This document shows, piece after piece, positions 50,400 through 58,007 of a DNA stretch of 64,000 nucleotides. Numbering within the stretch: position 1 is the stretch's first letter; every line of letters begins with the position of its first letter. The notes below the pieces were generated by a model that was not told the origin of the DNA, made no database searches, and saw only the letters and a list, made by a program, of their open reading frames with translations. A program made the translations under genes and the position numbers. Source of the stretch: Candidatus Lachnocurva vaginae (GTDB lineage Bacteria > Bacillota > Clostridia > Lachnospirales > Lachnospiraceae); assembly GCA_011082265.1 (NCBI GenBank), contig CP049781.1, forward strand, positions 372,001 to 436,000, given 5' to 3'.

Positions 50400-52067
50400 A
50401 TGAAATCATTTCCTTTTGATAGCAAAATTTTACAAGGCAAAGATGGTGATACACAATATGACAGAGCAATAGACAGTAAAACACTAAGAGAGTATTTCCA
50501 TTTGCTATACTCGAATGGAATTTTTGCGGGGGACAATTATGAATGCTTTAACGTAGTAATGGATGAAACGTCAGTAACATCTCTTGATCAAACAACAAGC
50601 GATTCATTCAGAGTAATTGTAAAACCCGGAGCATGTAACATTGAAGGAGCTTTAGGAATAGAAGAAAAAGAAACTGTTATAACAATAGATCCTGTTTATG
50701 AAGATAAAGAAAGAGTAGATAGCATAGTGCTAAGACTTGACACAAATATCGATGCTAGAAAAATAAGTATTGAGTACAAAAAAGGAACTCCAGCTGTAGG
50801 AGTTCCAGATAAAGATAATCCAAACACTGTTTTAATGCCAGCTTTAATAACAACAAGACCAGAGCTTACAAGAAATTCAACAGTATACGAGCTTAGATTA
50901 GCTGATATTATGCTTCAATCTCGTGAAAATTTACGTTATAAAAATAAGATACGTGATTTAATACAGGATACTCGCTGGCTTACAGATGAATGCGGAGTCG
51001 TATTATGCAATCCTAAGCAAATCGATACCGATGGGATTTCTAATGAACTAAAAGAAATATATCAAAATGCGTTGAAAAAATTTGAAGATGAATTAGACGT
51101 AACCAAAGAGTTTGCTAAAAATGCTTTTTTATCTACTGCAGATGATTTAACACAAATTTTAAAAAAAGATGAAGCAGGAAAAATCACTTTTGAATTAGCA
51201 AACTATGTAAAAGAATTAAAAGAATACATATCTACAAGTGATGACTTGCAAAGTCAAATAGATAAGCTACAAGACTCCTCTGAAACATTGCAAAAAACTA
51301 CACTTCCAGCAATAAATAACAACATTGACAATCTAAAGAAAACAGTAAACGAGGATATTCAAAATACGCTTCATTCAAATGGAACTAGCATAAATTCTTT
51401 AGGAGATAGAATAGGAACGCTAGTAAACAGAGTATCTACACTTGAAGATAAAATACGAGAAGGTTTTTTTTTTAATAAGAGCTTGAAGATACTTCAGTTT
51501 AGTGCGGGTACTGATACAGGCGTAACAGCGATAGGTGTGGATTTAAAATTTAGAGAAAATGGTTACATAAGAACTGTATCGATGTTGGAAGCGTTAGAAA
51601 AAAGCTGGAGCAAATCTTATATTCATTATGCTCCTTTACACAATTATAGTCCTAGTGAGGTACAAATCGGCGGAGGGGCTTATGACAGTGATTGTGAATT
51701 TTCACTAGACTATAAATTTTTCAGAAGTAGAACTGAAAGTAATACCGCTCCCAGATTTTGTTTAAAAAAAGGGAAAACAAAAGGAATATTGCTTGCGAGA
51801 TTTTGGTGGAATATGCCAAAGCTTCCTGAATATCGGTTAAGCACCGCTGTTAAATTTTATGCTGATGGTGATTACTTTGCAGATAAATTTTATGAAAATG
51901 AACAAAGATATATGTGGGCAATTCCAATAAATTCAAGATACGAGTATGTAGATTTAGACTTTAAATTTGATTTTCGAGGAGCTGATGAGGTTGATGAGCT
52001 TAAAGATACTTTTATTACTATTTGGGAGTCTCTATTTAATTTTGACCTGACATATATACACACTTAA
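50400..52067 (+). CDS. Receptor-binding tail fibre / upper baseplate protein
   Basis: 555 residues. The N-terminal attachment domain (about 1-195: FPFDSKILQGKDGDTQYDRA, then FRVIVKPGACNIEGALG) is followed by a long coiled coil (about 215-360 with SSETLQKTTLPAINNNIDNL) for trimerisation. A unique C-terminal beta-rich domain (about 360-555) probably contacts the host surface. The first region is typical of clostridial phage fibres. The last has no recognised family and determines host range. Confidence 0.75.
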   Translation: MKSFPFDSKILQGKDGDTQYDRAIDSKTLREYFHLLYSNGIFAGDNYECFNVVMDETSVTSLDQTTSDSFRVIVKPGACNIEGALGIEEKETVITIDPVYEDKERVDSIVLRLDTNIDARKISIEYKKGTPAVGVPDKDNPNTVLMPALITTRPELTRNSTVYELRLADIMLQSRENLRYKNKIRDLIQDTRWLTDECGVVLCNPKQIDTDGISNELKEIYQNALKKFEDELDVTKEFAKNAFLSTADDLTQILKKDEAGKITFELANYVKELKEYISTSDDLQSQIDKLQDSSETLQKTTLPAINNNIDNLKKTVNEDIQNTLHSNGTSINSLGDRIGTLVNRVSTLEDKIREGFFFNKSLKILQFSAGTDTGVTAIGVDLKFRENGYIRTVSMLEALEKSWSKSYIHYAPLHNYSPSEVQIGGGAYDSDCEFSLDYKFFRSRTESNTAPRFCLKKGKTKGILLARFWWNMPKLPEYRLSTAVKFYADGDYFADKFYENEQRYMWAIPINSRYEYVDLDFKFDFRGADEVDELKDTFITIWESLFNFDLTYIHT

Positions 52068-52095
52068 CACTGATAAAACGTAAAGGAGGTAAATT

Positions 52096-52518
52096 ATGAA
52101 ACAAACAATTTTAACAATTTTAGGCATTTTAGGAGGCACGTTAGCCTCTTTTTTTGGTGGATGGGACGATGCAGTGATAACATTAATTATTTTTATGGCA
52201 ATAGACTATATCAGTGGCCTAGTTGTAGCTGGCATTTTTCATAAAAGCAAAAAAACTCAAAGCGGAGCACTTGAAAGCAGAGCAGGACTTAAAGGACTGA
52301 TTAGAAAAGGCATGATGCTTTTAATTGTTCTTATAGCTTATAGAGTTGATATAACAATGCACACAACGATTGCAAAGGATGCAGCGGTAATCGGATTTAT
52401 AGCAAATGAATTAATCTCTATTGTAGAAAATTGCGGACTTATGGGTATTCCACTCCCTGAAAAGCTTACAAATGCGATTGATGTACTTAAGAAATCAACA
52501 GAGATAGAGCCTAAATAA
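52096..52518 (+). CDS. Holin (phi29/Cp-1-type phage holin family)
   Basis: 140 residues with two to three membrane helices: ILTILGILGGTLASFFGG, AVITLIIFMAIDYISGLVVA and MMLLIVLIAYRVDI. IDYISGLVVAGIFHKSKKTQ, then SGALESRAGLKGLIRK, is the family signature. It forms the lesion that releases the lysin. It has a TAAAGGAGGTAAATT ribosome site. Confidence 0.92.
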   Translation: MKQTILTILGILGGTLASFFGGWDDAVITLIIFMAIDYISGLVVAGIFHKSKKTQSGALESRAGLKGLIRKGMMLLIVLIAYRVDITMHTTIAKDAAVIGFIANELISIVENCGLMGIPLPEKLTNAIDVLKKSTEIEPK

Positions 52519-52524
52519 TATATA

Positions 52525-52708
52525 AAAGAAACAAGGACAATTATCCGAAAACATATCAATAATGTTTTTGACTGAAGGCGAATTGAATAGAGAGAACAAC
52601 ACGCAAAAAGTGCGTGTTGATGGAGTAAAGCAACTAGTTGCATTTTACAACCTTGATACGATTATTTCAGTTAGTTTCAAAAAAATGAGAGTAATTGCCC
52701 TTTTATAA
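52525..52708 (+). pseudogene. RhuM-like (virulence RhuM family) gene remnant
   Basis: One frame (52525-52572) reads KETRTIIRKHINNVFD. A one-base shift then gives LTEGELNRENNTQKVRVDGV, then KQLVAFYNLDTIISV, ending at 52708 after an unrelated tail. The FYNLDxIISV and EGELxR patterns are characteristic of RhuM proteins, of which both ends are missing. The hairpin AACACGCA...TGCGTGTT lies in its coding DNA. Confidence 0.55.
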
Positions 52709-52739
52709 TTATATCATTTTAAGCGGTAATAAATTCGGA

Positions 52740-52912
52740 TTTCTCGGACGGCTTCGGACGGATTCGGATGGATTCGGATAAAGTAAAAATTGATAATTAT
52801 AATGCGATGCAAATATAAGTAAAAACATAAAAGTGACACAAAAGGAAAAAAGTTGAGAAAAGGAAAAAAGTTGAGAAAAGTTGAGAAAAGTTGAGAAAAA
52901 GAAAAGAAAGTT
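52740..52912 (+). repeat. Short direct repeats upstream of the lysin
   Basis: CGGAYGGATT-type units (TTCGGACGGCTTCGGACGGA...) occupy 52740-52778. TTGAGAAAAG repeats four to five times at 52852-52900, immediately before the lysin start. Confidence 0.7.
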
Positions 52913-52919
52913 GGTAAAA

Positions 52920-53954
52920 ATGGAGAAGTTGAAAGGGATTGACTTATCTCACCATAACGGAGATATAAATTTTAATTCTGTAAAAAATGGTGGTATACAA
53001 TTTGTTATTTTAAGAGATGGATTCGGAACAACAACAGAAGATAGAAAATTCAGAGAATATGTTGAAGAATGTAAAAATGCAGGACTAAAGATTTTAGGAT
53101 TATATCATTTTAGCTATGCTTTAAACGAAAGTCAGGCACGAAAAGAAGCAGAAATTTGCATAAGAAGAGCAAAATCCGAAGGCTTAGGAGTAGATACGCA
53201 AATATATTTTGATTTAGAGTATGACAGTGTTAATTATGCGAGACAAAACGGAGTGATTATAGATAAAGCAAAATGTGAAAGCTTTACTAATGCTTTTTGT
53301 GAGAGAGTTCAAGCTTTAGGATATAAAACAGGTATATATCTTAATCGTTCATACTATAAAAATATGTATAGCTCATCAACACTTCAAAAATACAATATAT
53401 GGCTTGCAGACTATAAAGAAACACCTACATATAGTTGCTTACTACATCAGTATACAAGCAACGGAAAAGTTCCTGGAATTACAGGAAATGTTGACTGTAA
53501 TTTTTACTATGGAGAAATATCTTCAACATCTTCTGAAAGCGGAGAATGGAAAGAAAATGAAAAAGGTTGGTGGTGGTCAGTTGGTGGAGCATACATAACT
53601 AATGATTGGAAAAAAATTAATGGATTTTGGTATTATTTTAATAATAAAGGTTATGCAGTCACAGGATGGCAGCTCATAAATCAAGATTGGTACTATTTTA
53701 ATGATAAGTGTCAGATGCTCAAAGGATGGCAGCTCATAAATAGCAAATGGTACTATTTAGAAGAGGACACAGGAGCGATGCTCAAAGGATGGATAAAGTA
53801 TAAAGACAATTGGTACTTTTTAGACGAAAAAAACGGAAATATGGTTTCTAATGAATTTAAGAAAGTTAACGGAGCGTGGTATAAGTTTGACGATGCAGGA
53901 CATATGCTAACTGATACTAAGCTTACAGTAGAGCCGAATGGAATTATAAAATAA
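52920..53954 (+). CDS. Endolysin: GH25 muramidase with cell-wall-binding repeats
   Basis: 344 residues from the ATG at 52920 (MEKLKGIDLSHHNGDINFN). A 13-codon-longer frame begins in the TTGAGAAAAG repeats. GH25 catalytic domain (about 5-195): GIDLSHHNG and YFDLEYD with Asp/Glu near residue 97. After a Ser-rich linker, about six choline-binding-like repeats (GWQLINQDWYYFND type, about 205-335) anchor it to wall polymers. It cleaves MurNAc-GlcNAc bonds and leaves through the holin lesion. Confidence 0.93.
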   Translation: MEKLKGIDLSHHNGDINFNSVKNGGIQFVILRDGFGTTTEDRKFREYVEECKNAGLKILGLYHFSYALNESQARKEAEICIRRAKSEGLGVDTQIYFDLEYDSVNYARQNGVIIDKAKCESFTNAFCERVQALGYKTGIYLNRSYYKNMYSSSTLQKYNIWLADYKETPTYSCLLHQYTSNGKVPGITGNVDCNFYYGEISSTSSESGEWKENEKGWWWSVGGAYITNDWKKINGFWYYFNNKGYAVTGWQLINQDWYYFNDKCQMLKGWQLINSKWYYLEEDTGAMLKGWIKYKDNWYFLDEKNGNMVSNEFKKVNGAWYKFDDAGHMLTDTKLTVEPNGIIK

Positions 53955-53979
53955 AGAAAAGTAATTACAATTATAATTA

Positions 53980-54020
53980 AAGAGTAGATTGATAAAAAAA
54001 TATATCGGTCTACTCTTTTT
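53980..54020 (+). terminator. Terminator after the endolysin
   Basis: AAGAGTAGATTGAT pairs with ATCGGTCTACTCTT, followed by TTT, ending the late transcript. Confidence 0.85.
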
Positions 54021-54075
54021 CTATTTTATTTATGATTATAATGCGATTCAGAATCGTGTAAAACAGCTTTTGTAA

Positions 54076-54097
54076 TTGTCACTATTTTGTCACTAAC
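54076..54097. other. Right pair of 11-bp integrase arm-type boxes (putative)
   Basis: TTGTCACTATT (54076-54086) is followed directly by TTGTCACTAAC (54087-54097), in the same orientation and spacing as the pair at the left end. Confidence 0.6.
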
Positions 54098-54185
54098 CCA
54101 CATATTTTTTAAGGGTTTTAGAGCAGTGAATAGTTTACAAAAGTATTGAATTTGTGCGATTTTCTATACTATCAAAATGAACAAA

Positions 54186-54201
54186 TTTATGCTATAATAA
54201 A
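54186..54201. other. Putative attR core, overlapping the 6S RNA -10 box
   Basis: TTTATGCTATAATAAA is identical to attL. It contains TGCTATAAT, an extended -10 element at 54190-54198 of the RNA gene that begins at about 54205. Confidence 0.72.
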
Positions 54202-54204
54202 TCT

Positions 54205-54372
54205 ATCCGAAGTAAAATCTGTGCAGTTTGAACCTACATTTACTTTAAACGGGATTCCTACATCGCATATTCATATGTCAGGCCTCAAGTCGTGGAAGAC
54301 AGACGTTTATGTTGCGGTTGCCCACCTGGCATTAGCTAGGAGTCAAAAGCGCAGGTTGTATTTCGGATTTTT
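54205..54372 (+). ncRNA. ssrS: 6S RNA (SsrS-like)
   Basis: About 168 nt. The ends pair in a long helix: ATCCGAAGTAAAATCTGTGC with GCGCAGGTTGTATTTCGGAT, allowing G-U pairs, followed by TTTT. The interior (TTTGAACCTACA, GGGATTCCTACATCGC, CCTCAAGTCGTGG, GCGGTTGCCCACCTGGC, TAGGAGTCAAAAGCGCAGG) agrees with what I recall of clostridial 6S RNAs. 6S RNA mimics an open promoter and traps sigma-A RNA polymerase in stationary phase. Start at the extended -10 shared with attR. Confidence 0.72.
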
Positions 54373-54429
54373 GTATAATTATTATCTATTAATTCTTGTT
54401 GATTTTCTTAATTTTTTTATATTTTTCGT

Positions 54430-54457
54430 TAAAGTACTTGAAGTTTTATACCGATAG
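54430..54457 (+). promoter_or_regulatory. Sigma-D/28-like flagellar promoter of flagellin 1
   Basis: TAAA (54430-54433), 16 bp, then ACCGATAG (54450-54457), close to TAAA-N15-GCCGATAA. Confidence 0.6.
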
Positions 54458-54510
54458 AATATAATGAAGAAAGGTATATTTGCTCAGGAGTATATCTTAT
54501 AGTCACTATA

Positions 54511-54563
54511 ATTACCTTGTTACAAGGATAGTAATGAGGAAAAAAATCAAGGAGGAAAATACT
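54511..54563 (+). promoter_or_regulatory. Flagellin 1 leader with GGA-loop hairpin
   Basis: TTAC...GTAA can enclose CAAGGATA, followed by a strong AAGGAGGA ribosome site. This resembles CsrA-binding leaders of flagellin mRNA in Bacillus. Confidence 0.4.
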
Positions 54564-56027
54564 ATGGCAATGGTAGTACAGCATAACATGCAAGCCATGA
54601 ACTCAAATAGAGTTTTAGGCGGAACGACTTTAGCACAAGCTAAGTCAACAGAAAAGCTTTCATCAGGATTTAGAATCAACCGTGCAGCAGATGATGCAGC
54701 AGGTCTTACAATTAGTGAGAAGATGAGAAAGCAGATCAAAGGTCTTAACCGTGCATCAAAGAATGCACAGGATGGTATATCAGCAGTTCAGACAGCAGAA
54801 GGAGCACTTACAGAAGTACACTCCATGCTTCAAAGAATGAACGAACTTTCAACTCAGGCAGCAAACGGAACGAATAGTAAATCTGATAGAGATGCTATCC
54901 AGTCAGAAATCGGACAGCTTACAACAGAAATCGACCGTGTAGCTGAAACAACAAAGTTCAACGAAACTTATCTTTTAAAAGGTGATACAAAACAGGGTAC
55001 TAAGGAGATTAACTTACCAGCACATAAGGCAGGACTAAAAGGAAGACTTGTAGATGAAGGCAATGGAGATGCTACATTTACGATGGATGACCTTGAAGTC
55101 GGCAAAAATGTTATGATTGGCGGTAAAGAGTATACGATAGCTGAAAATGACACAACTAAGCTTAAAGACGATATAAACGTGCCAGCACCTAAAGAAGGAG
55201 ATAAGATTGTAGTAGATAATGTTGAGTATGTTTATTGCGATAAGGGTCATGCTTGTAAAGACGCTGCCGGACTAAAAGAGGATGCAAAAGGATTTTATAA
55301 AAGTGATTATGATTTTACACAAAAAACTTCGGATCAAGCGAAAGTTGATGTTAAAGCTAAAGTAGAAGATGTGTTAAAACTTGCAAAAACTGATGTAAAA
55401 GCAGCTGGAAAAGAAATTCATATTCTGACAGCAGGTACCAATGTAGATACAAATGATTCATCTGTTATTTCATTAGCTGAAGCACAAAATAAGGTAATTA
55501 AGGAGCTTACAGAAGCTAACCATATAGGAGATACAAAAAACCATGCAAGTGTAGATAAACCTGATACTAAAACTCCTAATGTATTTAAAGTTCACGTAGG
55601 AAAATCAGATGTTCAAGCAACACTATCCTTTAACCTCCACGTAGGTTCAGATGCCGATATGACAAATAAGATTAACGTAAATGTTGAAGCAATGACATCA
55701 GCATATCTTGGAATTAAAGGCCTTGATGTATCAGACGATTCAGGAAATAAAGCAACTTATGCAATTGACTCAATAGGTGATGCGATTTCTAAGGTATCAG
55801 CTCAGAGATCATCACTCGGTGCTATTCAGAACAGACTTGAGCATACAATCGCTAACTTGGATAACATATCTGAAAACACGACAGCAGCTGAGTCACGTAT
55901 AAGAGATACAGATATGGCTTCTGAAATGGTTGAATACTCTAAGAATAATATTCTTAAGCAGGCAGGTACATCAATGCTTGCACAGGCTAATCAGTCAAGC
56001 CAAGGAGTGCTTGCACTTCTTCAGTAA
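54564..56027 (+). CDS. Flagellin, copy 1
   Basis: 487 residues from the ATG after AAGGAGGAAAATACT. A longer frame from 54480 covers the leader and is rejected. It forms the filament. Residues 1-145 (D0/D1: [40 protein letters not shown]) and the last about 135 ([35 protein letters not shown]) are nearly identical to copies 2 and 3. The central about 205 residues (D2/D3) differ strongly and include a CDKGHACK cysteine pair. Driven by its own sigma-28-like promoter. Confidence 0.95.
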   Translation: MAMVVQHNMQAMNSNRVLGGTTLAQAKSTEKLSSGFRINRAADDAAGLTISEKMRKQIKGLNRASKNAQDGISAVQTAEGALTEVHSMLQRMNELSTQAANGTNSKSDRDAIQSEIGQLTTEIDRVAETTKFNETYLLKGDTKQGTKEINLPAHKAGLKGRLVDEGNGDATFTMDDLEVGKNVMIGGKEYTIAENDTTKLKDDINVPAPKEGDKIVVDNVEYVYCDKGHACKDAAGLKEDAKGFYKSDYDFTQKTSDQAKVDVKAKVEDVLKLAKTDVKAAGKEIHILTAGTNVDTNDSSVISLAEAQNKVIKELTEANHIGDTKNHASVDKPDTKTPNVFKVHVGKSDVQATLSFNLHVGSDADMTNKINVNVEAMTSAYLGIKGLDVSDDSGNKATYAIDSIGDAISKVSAQRSSLGAIQNRLEHTIANLDNISENTTAAESRIRDTDMASEMVEYSKNNILKQAGTSMLAQANQSSQGVLALLQ

Positions 56028-56045
56028 TTGATAAAAATTTATACA

Positions 56046-56139
56046 AAATACACTCTTAAATATTTAAAAAACTTATGGACTAAACTTTTAAAGAGTAATT
56101 CATTTAAAGTGTATGAAATATTTTATAGAGTGTATTTTT
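56046..56139 (+). terminator. Long inverted repeat / terminator after flagellin 1
   Basis: AAATACACTCT (56046-56056) pairs with AGAGTGTATTT (56127-56137), followed by TT. The loop of about 70 nt can form further short stems. Confidence 0.55.
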
Positions 56140-56160
56140 GTATAATATAAATTTTGTACT

Positions 56161-56206
56161 CTTGTTACATGGAATGTAGCAAGAAAAAATCAAGGAGGAA
56201 AATACT
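56161..56206 (+). promoter_or_regulatory. Flagellin 2 leader hairpin with a GGA loop
   Basis: CTTGTTACAT (56161-56170) pairs with ATGTAGCAAG (56174-56183), leaving exactly GGA as loop. The AAGGAGGA ribosome site follows 11 nt later. It is the clearest CsrA-like site of the three. Confidence 0.5.
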
Positions 56207-57727
56207 ATGGCAATGGTAGTACAGCACAACATGCAGGCCATGAACTCAAATAGAGTTTTAGGCGGAACGACTTTAGCACAAGCAAAGTCAACAGAGAAGC
56301 TTTCATCTGGATTTAGAATCAACCGTGCAGCAGATGATGCAGCAGGTCTTACAATTAGTGAGAAGATGAGAAAGCAGATTAAAGGCTTAAATCGTGCATC
56401 AAAGAATGCACAGGATGGTATATCTGCAGTTCAGACAGCAGAAGGAGCACTTACAGAAGTACACTCCATGCTTCAAAGAATGAACGAACTTTCAACTCAG
56501 GCAGCAAATGGAACGAATAGTAAATCTGATAGAGATGCTATCCAGTCAGAAATTGGACAGCTTACAACAGAAATCGACCGTGTAGCTGAAACAACAAAGT
56601 TCAACGAAACTTATCTTTTAAAGGGTGATTCAGAGTCGAATAAAAAGATAATAAACTTACCGGCACATGATGCAGGACTTAAGGGAACACTTACAGATAA
56701 TGGCGATGGAACTGCTACATTTACGATGGATGAGCTTAAAGCCGGCGAAAAGGTTATGATTGGCGGGAAAGAGTATACTATAGGTGAGGAAGAAGCAGAT
56801 CTAAAAAAAGATGTTGTGGAAGCATTACATGATCCTAAAGCTAATCCGGCTGTAACTGATTTCCAAAAAGACGATAAAGCCGTGATTAATGGTGTAAAAT
56901 GTAAGTATCATGATGGCACAGAAACGTGTAAAGGTAATGATAAAGTTGAGGCAGGCTGGTATAAAGAAGATGGATTTCCACATGACTTGGCTAATACAGA
57001 CAAAGCTAATTTTAAGGACTTCAAAGTTGATTTAAAAGGAACAGTTGAAGCTAATGGGAAAAAGTTTAAATCTATGGAAAATGACGGTAAAGGCTTTGAT
57101 AAAAACGATAAATCAACTATAACTAAGGGTAAGGCTTATTATCTTGCATCACTTGAATTAGCAAAAGCTAACGAAATAGGAGATGATCCATCGGCAGATC
57201 CTGATAGACCAGCTGGAGCAGGGAAAAGAAATGATAAAAAGGTAGATTCATTTAAAGAAGACGGAACCGATGCTAAAAATGTAATTGACATTAATGTAGG
57301 CCAAGCAAAAGTTCCAGCCACTCTATCCTTTAACCTCCACGTAGGTTCAGATGCTGATATGACAAATAAGATCAACGTAAATGTTGAAGCAATGACATCA
57401 GCATATCTTGGAGTTAAAGGGCTTAATGTATCAGACGATTCAGGAAATCTTGCAACTTATGCAATTGACTCAATAGGTGATGCTATTTCTAAGGTATCAG
57501 CTCAGAGATCATCACTCGGTGCTATTCAGAACAGACTTGAGCATACAATCGCTAACTTGGATAACATATCTGAAAACACAACAGCAGCTGAGTCACGTAT
57601 AAGAGATACAGATATGGCTTCTGAAATGGTTGAATACTCTAAGAATAATATTCTTAAGCAGGCAGGTACATCAATGCTTGCACAGGCTAATCAGTCAAGC
57701 CAGGGAGTTCTTGCACTTCTTCAGTAA
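56207..57727 (+). CDS. Flagellin, copy 2
   Basis: 506 residues. It has D0/D1 ends like copy 1, and a different central domain (about 145-370) rich in Lys, Asp and Gly, with two cysteines in VNGVKCKYHDGTETCKG. No sigma-28 element is visible upstream. A TATAAT at 56141-56146 suggests a sigma-A type promoter or read-through from copy 1. It is followed by a strong terminator. Confidence 0.95.
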   Translation: MAMVVQHNMQAMNSNRVLGGTTLAQAKSTEKLSSGFRINRAADDAAGLTISEKMRKQIKGLNRASKNAQDGISAVQTAEGALTEVHSMLQRMNELSTQAANGTNSKSDRDAIQSEIGQLTTEIDRVAETTKFNETYLLKGDSESNKKIINLPAHDAGLKGTLTDNGDGTATFTMDELKAGEKVMIGGKEYTIGEEEADLKKDVVEALHDPKANPAVTDFQKDDKAVINGVKCKYHDGTETCKGNDKVEAGWYKEDGFPHDLANTDKANFKDFKVDLKGTVEANGKKFKSMENDGKGFDKNDKSTITKGKAYYLASLELAKANEIGDDPSADPDRPAGAGKRNDKKVDSFKEDGTDAKNVIDINVGQAKVPATLSFNLHVGSDADMTNKINVNVEAMTSAYLGVKGLNVSDDSGNLATYAIDSIGDAISKVSAQRSSLGAIQNRLEHTIANLDNISENTTAAESRIRDTDMASEMVEYSKNNILKQAGTSMLAQANQSSQGVLALLQ

Positions 57728-57770
57728 TTTTTGATGATTAATAAATATGCATTTTGCATAAATCAAAAAT

Positions 57771-57842
57771 AAAAAGCTCTCTTTCCATACGATATGTGTT
57801 CAGAATTCTGGGCACATATCAGTAAGGAAAGGGACTTTTTTT
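57771..57842 (+). terminator. Terminator after flagellin 2
   Basis: Nested stems AAAAG...CTTTCC / GGAAAG...CTTTT and GATATGTG / CACATATC, followed by a T7 run. Confidence 0.8.
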
Positions 57843-57880
57843 GTGCTAACTAAAAAATAAAAAATTTTTAAAAATTCTTA

Positions 57881-57907
57881 TTAACTTTCCCGAAAATTTG
57901 CCGATAG
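57881..57907 (+). promoter_or_regulatory. Sigma-D/28 promoter of flagellin 3
   Basis: TTAA (57881-57884), exactly 15 bp, then GCCGATAG (57900-57907), near-consensus for flagellar class III promoters. Confidence 0.75.
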
Positions 57908-57962
57908 GATAAATGTAAGATGTGAATCCTGAGTTTATATCTTAGATTTAAAATTTTGTACC

Positions 57963-58007
57963 CTTGCTCAAGGGATTAAGCAAGGAAAAATCAAGGAGGA
58001 AAATACT
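57963..58007 (+). promoter_or_regulatory. Flagellin 3 leader hairpin with GGA in the loop
   Basis: CTTGCT (57963-57968) pairs with AGCAAG (57979-57984), enclosing CAAGGGATTA, then AAGGAGGA. It is the same plan as the other two leaders. Confidence 0.45.

Larger units (their letters stand above)
23387..54201. mobile_element. Siphovirus-type prophage, apparently complete
   Basis: Limits are set by the 16-bp direct repeat at 23387-23402 and 54186-54201. The contents run in canonical order: integrase, repressor, early regulation, recombination/replication, terminase, portal, capsid, connector, tail, tape measure, fibre, holin and lysin. The left arm (int to repressor) is leftward and the rest is rightward. 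Broken genes are confined to dispensable cargo (methyltransferase and RhuM remnants), so the phage could be inducible. The TerL/portal/MuF set points to headful or SPP1-like packaging, which is inferred. Confidence 0.93.

Noticed and set aside
54146..54457. 103-codon + strand frame overlapping attR and the 6S RNA
   Set aside because: It runs through the paired ends of the RNA, has no ribosome site and a low-complexity hydrophobic end. The RNA explains the sequence better.
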